From: Telmatactis stephensoni
Taxonomy: Eukaryota > Cnidaria > Anthozoa > Actiniaria > Isophelliidae
Assembly (NCBI GenBank): GCA_029948255.1
Contig: JALIZF010001519.1
Span: forward strand, 62,001 to 126,000
Direction: 5' to 3'
Length of the DNA stretch: 64,000 bases
Position numbers and translations under genes: made by a program. The notes below the pieces were generated by a model. It was not told where the DNA came from and searched no databases. It saw only the letters and a program-made list of their open reading frames with translations. The first letter of the stretch is position 1, and the number at the start of each line of letters is the position of its first letter. Of the stretch, positions 35,301 to 44,300 are shown piece by piece.

Positions 35301-38300
35301 GGCCCCTAGGGTTCCTGTTGTACCCTAGTTGGTTACTTATACCTCATTACCTAGTGGGAATTTGGTGTTTAAATTTAACTGGTGGAGTAGAGAGGAGAGG
35401 GGCCAGGAGAAGTTGAAAGGAGGTGAGTAATATATCGGTATTGGTCCCCATTTGGGGGAGGAGAAGGGAGGAGATGAGCGATAAAGGGACAAGATTTGAG
35501 GGAAAGAAGGGGAGAATTGTCTGGTTTCAAGTAGAAGGGAGATCAAGAAGTGGAACTTCCTAGTTCAGCTTCTTAGTCATTACAGTCATCGATAACCATA
35601 TTCACAACGAGTATAACATAAAATATATATTGTATTTCATGGTTTCAGGGTTAAGGTTTGTGATATCGTGCGTAAACAACCTCACTCAGGTCTTCCACTG
35701 GAGGCAAATGTAAGTTAACCCAGGGTGTTGACTTGGTTGTCCTGTTATTTCAAAAGGTTCTGTAGTGTATCTTCTGGGATTGATAGATTGACGCCTTTTT
35801 TATTGACTTCATATTTTCAAGATTCACTTTGTTGATAAGGGAACATACGAAACCGTCAAGATCTCGTCTCTCGTAGCCCTCCCGTCGCAGTTTCATTCGG
35901 TACCTTTCCAGGTGAGACTTACTTAATAAATGCATCTCATTGGCCATAAACCATGTGTTATTATAGTATAGATGCACGGTTGACGTCACAGAATATTCCA
36001 AAAAGCTTCCATTAGATTTGACAACTTCACTGAAAAATTCCCGTGACATATGAAACGGACACAGATAGGCAAACTCTCTTTTCAGACTTGGTGGTGAACT
36101 TCGATGTTATTTTGTTGTAGGCAGTGCAGGTATTTGTTTGTCGTGTTAAACCACAAGACAAATCATTCCAGTGGACACCAAAGGTAAAGTGATTCATCTG
36201 AATTTCTTTGTTGATATCTCAAGAAAGTTTCAACCTAGTGCTCCTTCATTTCAGGCCAACAACTTTGTCAAAAACTTGGTTGAAGGTAAAGAACTCGAAG
36301 GCAGGGTGGTGCTAAGGTGAGCGAGAAATATGCTTTCTTTTGTAAACTCTCTAAGGCCATCAACTGGACGAACTGAAACCAACGGCCGTCAAAGTGTCGC
36401 TCTGTTGATCGTTTGCTTCGATAGAATGATTTGAATTTGACGGTTTGTCTGCTGGTCATTTATCCGCTATTAAGAGTTTCTGTTTTGCTTCTAGTTTTGT
36501 TACTATGAAATAACTTGTGTTAGACGTTTCAGACTCAACATTTCTGTCATATAGAGAAGTAACTTGTGTTATCTGTTCTGAGAGTTCACTTTATTTGTGT
36601 TGTACAGTCTAGGTAACACACTGTGGTTGGATCCCTTGTGGGAGAAAAAGGTTCTTAAAAGTATTCGAGTTACTACTAATATCAACAACATCAGAGTTGA
36701 ACTAATGAAAAATGGTCTTGCTACTGAAAATAAACAGGTATAACAGAAACTCGCGCTATCTTAATCTCTGCTCTGCTCTGCTCTGCTCTGCTCTGCTCTG
36801 CTCTGCTCTCTCCTCCCTCTTCTCCTGCCTTGTGCCTATACTTCAGTATCTTTTTCTATCCACAGCACATAAAGCAACTAAGAAAACTTTGTGAAGATGT
36901 CATTGATCTGTCTATCTACGACGGATCTAAAGACAAGTGGTAAGCACCATTATTGGATATCGTCCTCTGTCAAAGGACTTCACTAAAGTTGTTTATTGTT
37001 GCTATAGTTACGACTCAGCGACATCTCTTGAGACTGTATCCTTAGTGGAAGGTGACTATCAGGAAGTGTATGTGTCAGCAGTTGATACTCCTGGATTGTT
37101 CTTCGCCCAGCTCGCAGCTTCTAAAACAATGTATGTACACACTTGGAACAATTCAGTGTTTTCTATAGGGACTGTTGGATTTGCTGGTTAAGGTAGTGTG
37201 GGTCCCATTGTCGGTTTCTTTCAATAGAACATCATACCTCGTTTCGTATGGAATTTTCATCAGCTGAATTTCAAGTTTGCAAAAAGATTGTTTCTGGTTG
37301 AAAACTCACGGAGGCAGTTTTGTCCCTTGTCAAGGGCAGATAATGAGATTCGTAGACTGTTAACGGGTGATCGAAGGTAACTTATTATAATGGAGGGGAA
37401 AAAAGACGGACCACACAAAATTGTGGATTTCTAGTGGTAAGTCACTATACAGCAACCTAGCTCGATTTTGTTAAAAGTGCTCTAATTTGGTGCCGAAATC
37501 CAGTCCAGAACAAAAGTGACTCAGACTACAGGAGAGACCGCTCCAAAAGTTTCATTATTTACGAAAATTCTTAAATCGTTTTCCAGTTAGTTTTCATTAT
37601 CTACCAGTTATAAAATATCACGCTTTCTGATCAGATGAAAAATTTTCCTCCTCAGCAATGCATGGTTTAATTTTTCTCTTACTTTTCTACTAACCGTGTT
37701 TTTCTTCCCAAAGACTTGAAGACCTCCAATCCAAGATTGATGATGGAATCAACGGTGTTAATTATGACGAAGATGACGAGATTGCCATTGGATCTCTTTG
37801 TGTGGCTTGTTTCACCAACAATGACGTGTAAGACACCAAGTGATGACGTCATATCACGTGACACCTCACTTACTAGTACCTGTCTCTCTCTTCCAGGTGG
37901 TACCGTGCACGTATTCTGGGTATAAGGCCTGATGACGAGTATGACGTTTTCTATGTTGACTATGGTGATCGTGAGTGGTTGACGCGTAACAGAATGCGTC
38001 CAGCTTGGCCAGAAATCCTTACTGTTCCACTGCAGGCTGTTGAGTGCTCATTGGGCAACGTTATTCCATTAGGTACATTTGTAGAAACAAATATCTTCTA
38101 TTTAAATTTGCATTGTCCTTAAGCAAGGAACTTTATTTGACCTTGCTTTAGTCTACTCAGCTGTATAAATGAGTATCAGCATTGCTGGGGTAAAGTTGGG
38201 ATAGGAGTGGCACCCAACCCTACCTAGCTTGTGGTAGAATGCACTTTAATAGGATTGCCCGGCTCTGCTGGTCTGCAGTCGACAAATTTTACTTTAATTT

Positions 38301-41300
38301 TCACGAAACGCAAATTCCTTTGTGATATTCGCTGAATGAGAAATACGTGATAATCAAGAACTTTCATTGTTTTTCCCTTTAGAAAACGATTGGGCAGCTG
38401 CTAATGGTGATGCCTTATGGGATATGTGCGAAGAGAAGCTTTTGTTTGCTAAGGTACAACTGGCAAATTCCTTGACACACACATAGTGAACTGTAGGGGA
38501 GGGGAGAGTAGGGAGTACTACATCAGTGACGCGCGAATAAGCACACCTGAGCAACACGCAGACTTGTGACACATGCTGCCTTTGTAATAACATCTACAAG
38601 TGCTGTAGGCTTTGGTGTTTTCTCAGACAAGGATGTTGAATTCCACTTTTGTCGGCTGCTGGGTCATAGTTGCAAGCTCTCAAGTTTACACTCTGTAAAT
38701 AAAGTCAACAAACCAAAAACATAACAATTTTAAACTTGCTTTTCCATGTAAACGTGAAATGGACCTTTTCATCGCTTAGGTTAAATCCAAGGTAGCATCT
38801 CTAATGTCGGGCTGTCATCGTTATGTTGTCGATTTGGTTGACACGTCAACCAGTATTGACGTCATCTTTAGTGAAGAACTGGTCGCAGCTGGGCATGCGC
38901 AGACTTCGCTTGAAGGAATTCAGGTAGGAAAGTGTTTTAGTGCATTGGAATATTTTTGTCGTACATTGAAAGGCAACTCAGAATCGAGATAACTAACCTT
39001 GAGACGGCGAAGTTTTATCGATGATTGCGTCTCTTTTGAGCCGTCTTAGTAGACTATGAATTTGTTTATATATTTATTTGTTTGTTTTGTTTTCCTTTGC
39101 TTTCTTTGGATTTGTTTTGTTTACTCTTTCTTCATCTATTCAGACGCTGTTTCCAGAAGCAGCAGTGCAGCTTGAACGACAAGACTACAAGGTAGATGAG
39201 CATTAGCTCAAAGTAAAGATGATAACAGCAACTACTGTTTTTGTGGTGCAAAGATATCCATCTTGGAGGGGTATTTCTTTAGAAAATGTTTACTATTCTC
39301 CTAGTCAAGTAAAGGACATGATTAACAAAAACCATACAGTCGAACCAACAACAACTACGACTTGCATTTCTACCATTTCTTTACTAAAAGGTTTTTGTCT
39401 TTCTAGTATGAGTTCGAGAAAATCCCTGATATGTGTCGAGATATTTTACAATCTCGCGTAAGTACAATATAATCATGCTTTTTTGTTTGTTGTTTTTATT
39501 GTTGTTGTTTTACCTTTCTATGGGTTGTCAGATATTAACAACTGTATTGTACATTGCTAGGATCCTTCTAAACAACTGAGTATTGCGAAGTCCTTACAGA
39601 CTGTAGTTCTGAACAGTCTCAAGTGAGTTGATCTTCGTGCTTTTTCCACCCAGTTCAAACGAAAACGGATACCAGTACAAGTTAGCCAACTGACAACATT
39701 ATGGCCAGACGCACGATGCACCTTTTCCTGTAACATTGCGCTCAACACAGTGTTACACCTTGTGTCCACCCCTACTACGTTGCGCGCAATACAGTTGCAC
39801 GGTATATCCACCCCTGCGATGTTGTGCGCAACAATGTTGTACCGTGTGTACTTCTGTAATGTTGCACGCAATACAGTTACACCGTGTGTCCACCCCTGTA
39901 ATGTTGCACGCAATACAGTTACACCGTGTGTCCATCCCTGTAATGTTGCACGCAATACAGTTACACCGTGTGTCCATCCCTGTAATGTTGCACGCAATAC
40001 AGTTACACCGTGTGTCCACCCCTGTAATGTTGCACGCAACACAGTTACACCGTGTGTCCATCCCTGTAATGTTGCACGCAACACAGTTACACCGTGTGTC
40101 CACCCCTGTAATGTTGCGCGCAACACAGTTGCACCGTTCTTTTCGTTTTTCGTTTCCTTTTCCCTTCTGATCCTTCCGATTTTTTCCTTTTTTTCATTCG
40201 GGGTTGTTTGTTTGTTGTTGTTGTTGTTGTTGTTGTTGTTTTCCGGTCTTTTAACACTATTGATCTGTATAAACTCCACAGTTCCAAAGATGCTGTACGC
40301 GAGGGGGGTGGTGTGAGGTCAATATGTCGACTTCTTGCGCTGACCAGATCATCTGCAGTGCAGGAACATCTACTCGTCAGTCTAGAATGTCTGACTTTTC
40401 AAAATGACAGGTAAATAACCGTTAATGAGGTGTTCGTGCTTTGTGTAACTATAAAAATATTTTTGCGTGAGAAAATTAAATGGATAATCATTGTATTGCG
40501 ATGCTATTTTCCCACAACTTCAAATCCGTTTTTGTTTCTCCCGATCGTACAAATATCTTGGGGCGGGATTTGTGTGAATCTGTGCATATGATTGGCTAAT
40601 GGAAACAGGCGAGGTTGAGAAACACTCGTCGGGATGTAGCAATTTTCAGTGTATGATCACGTGTTTTTTGAGTTGTCGTATGAGGGCAAAACGGACCGCG
40701 CCATGCCGTGACCGTGTCAGTGCTGTGATGTCTATAAAAATATTCAACGACATTCCGGCCGTAACCGTGCCGTGCCTTTTTTACAGTCATACGAAAAACG
40801 TCTTAAGAACTTTTATATTTTTTCTTTTTCTTTTATTTGTTTAGCAATTGTGATGAAGCAAGACGGGAAGGAGGACTCAAGTCTTTATGTCATCTCATGG
40901 AGAAAGTATGTAGCTATATACCTGAAATAATGCCACTTTGTATTACTAACAACCATGTCACGTGATCACAGAGTAATAGCCCAACCGTGAGGGAACACGT
41001 GGCCTGGACACTAAAGAACCTTGCGGCAACTGATAAGTAAGTGTTAATTTACTTAATCTTACTTCTCTGGTCTGTTTCTCTAACTTGATAAAGGAATTAA
41101 AGCGCTTCTGGAGGAAAATCGTTCAAAATTGGAAGCTAATTATGCCTAGTGGAAATTATTTAACAATGAATATTATGAACTGCACTTCCTACAATTCTGA
41201 ATTTTAAGTGAATTATTGCTGAGAAATTTTGGAACGAATGCACTCATATCTGAAGTAAATTTGAACGAATGCACTCATATCTGAAGTAAATTTGAACGAA

Positions 41301-44300
41301 TGCACTCATATCTGAAGTAAATTTGAACGAATGCACTCATATCTGAAGTAAATTTGAACGAATGCACTCATATCTGAAGTAAATTTTTCTTCAGGAACAA
41401 GGACGCAGTTCGTGAACTAGATGGAATTAGAATACTGTGTCAAGAGTTGGAATCCACCACGCAGGACAAAGTACGTGTAGTAATGGATTGAAAGGATACC
41501 AATAAAAATAGCATAAGTAACTTTTATGTCCTAGAATTGATATTCGTGGGTACATTAATACCATTTTGGACCATTTGAGAAAACTTGCAGAAAATATCAG
41601 AGAAGTCACTTTAGCCATTTTCATGCGTGTTCCTTCAAGTAATCACGGTTTTGTCAATGAGAAGTTAATTAAATTTGAAGTTTTTCTTGTCAGGTACAAG
41701 AGCAAGTTGCGTGGGCATTGGAAGCGTTGTCCACCGATAACAACAAGTAAGAGTTGATGTAAATCACTGATGTGCCTCATAGAGTGATTTTCACCGGACT
41801 GTGAAATAGTTACTAAGCTAATAGACACTAATAGACTCTGCACCCATTGTTTTCTTTTGTTGCAATACAACTATTTGACACTATTAAACACTGACTATTA
41901 GTAATTGTTTCACAGTCCGATGAAAATCACTCTATGTCTGAGGGAGAGTAACCCATATATAGACCAGAATACGAACAATAGAGTGATTTTCATCGGACTG
42001 TGAAACAATTACTAATAGTCAGTGTTTAATAGTGTCTAATAGTTGTATTGCAACAAAAGAAAACAATGGGTGCAGAGTCTATTAGTGTCTATTAGCTTTA
42101 TTTCACAGTCCGGTGAAAATCACTCTAGCACTAGCAGTAATAGTGCTAAATTATAAAACTATGTTGATAGCTATGACAATTGTAGTGATGATCATGATCA
42201 TGATGGCGATGAGGATACAAAGACTTTGCACGACCACGTGACAACGGCCATGTTTGATTCAGGAACAAAAGAATCGGCTGAGAATTTGGATACTAAAGGT
42301 TTCATCTTGAAACATTTAATAATTATTGATTATAATTACTTATTAATTATAATTATTAAAAATAATTAATTCGCTCATAAGAGTTCTCTTGAAAATGATG
42401 CCTGGGAGCATCGAAACGTTGAGACCTGTTATAGCATAATTTGGATACGTCCAGACTATTCCGGATAAATTCGAAAACGCACATTTGTTGATACTGCTAG
42501 GCCTTTCGTCCATACTATAATGTTGGAGTTTTCCTTTATTCTATAAGGTGCGAAAACTAAGAATATATATGCGTTTCCATATTTATCCAAAATGTTGTGA
42601 ATGTGGCTTCATTTCACTGTTCTACCATCTAACAAGTCACTAACCCGAGACCAAGGTGTCTAGACGACTGTCAGCAAACATTTGTACTGAGCTTAGCTGT
42701 TTGATTTTGTCCAGGAACTGCCAAGCCATAGAGCAGCATGGAGGTATTCGAACTCTTTGTCGTCTGGTGTCCAGTACCATTCAGTATTTTGTAGTCGAGA
42801 GGGCTACGAGGGCCTTGGCTGCCTTAGCAACTGAACCAAAGTAAGTAATGGGTCTGTGGTTTCATTATTACGATTTTGATTAAATAGTGGGCTTCACATT
42901 AGATCGAACGCAATAGGCTTTGTGAATGAAAAGGTTTCATACCTACACGTCCAGAGTCCTTTTTGATAGCTTCTTTTGATAGTTTTCACTATTGTCTTGG
43001 TATTCTCAAAAGAGTTTTAATGCTTGAATGTGGTAAATATATAATAATTTATCTAAAAAGTAAAGCTTTACTTTGAGCTTTCGGTAGGGAAGTTATGAAA
43101 CGTCTTAACGACACTGAACTACTCTATTTTCATGTAAGACATTTTGGGAATAGATTAGTCTTACAAGGATTTTTCTCGTTTTTTTCCGTTATTTTTGTGA
43201 GCTTAATGAAATTAAAGAAACTCTTTTGTAATCATTGGTTTTTCGCATAATTACAGTAATCGTAACATTATTCGTCATGATGGAGGATTAAGCGCCATTT
43301 GCAAGAGAGTACAAGACTGTCCATCTGAAGATGTGAGTAAACGTGAAGACATCGTATTTTCGCTTCTTTAAATCCTCTTTCCCTCCCTCCCTCAGTCCCT
43401 ACCACCCCCCATCCCTTCCTTCGTTCCTTCGTTCCTCTATTCCTTTTTTTTTTCTTTTCTTTCTTCCTTCCTCGTCTCTTCGCCCTCCTCGCCCTTGTCT
43501 TCCTTACTGTCCTCCATTCCCGTCTCTTTCCTAAAAAAATCATTCTTTTGATATATCACTCACTCATGCATTCTCTCCTTCATTCCTCCCTCCTTTCATT
43601 CTTTCTCTCCTTCCATCTGACTCAGTTTTCCCTTCCCCTTTCTTTCCTTGTTTGTTCATTGCTTTCTTTCATCCGTGCGCTCATTTCTTCCTTTCAATTT
43701 CCAATATTTTTACACGTTCTAACCATTCATACATGCATTCCACACAGTATCTACGAATAGCTTGTGGAACTCTAAAAGTGATTGTCAGCAACAACCAGCA
43801 TAACAAGGAAGTCATGAAAGACTTGGGGATGGTACATACACTGCAAAAGTACGACTTTCTTGAATTAGATCATATATGACTGTAAAACAAAACAAAACAA
43901 AAGCAAAACAAGACAAAAAAGCAAGCAAATAAACAAAGCACACGACAGTCACGTTCACGAAACTTCTCAGAAACAGACACGGTACTTCACGATAACGACA
44001 CGGTCACGTCAGGGCACGTGGAATATTATTTAATAGACTCAGTACTAATACCTTAATGGCCTACGCGTCAGCGCGTACTGCAAGTTTTTCACACTCATGA
44101 AATTTGTGCCATTTTCTTGCAAAACCGAAAATTTATCGAACCCGTTAACTTACCCATTAATATTGGACAGTGCAGAGGCAGATGAATGTCATATATAGAT
44201 TCATACTTTCACGGCTCGCTGTCACTAACACTTAGTCTCATAGCATCACAATGAGTTTTAAACGAGTTTTTAGGCAGTTTTTTCTTTGTCGTCGTTTGCA

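Noticed and set aside
39557..40279. 240-codon antisense frame and sense frames over the 42-bp minisatellite
   Set aside because: Repeat-generated, with no domain; phases of flanking TDRD12 exons show this is an intron.
33864..41385. Regular short repeats that could suggest a CRISPR array
   Set aside because: The sites are head-to-tail tandem units without unique spacers, in an animal genome.
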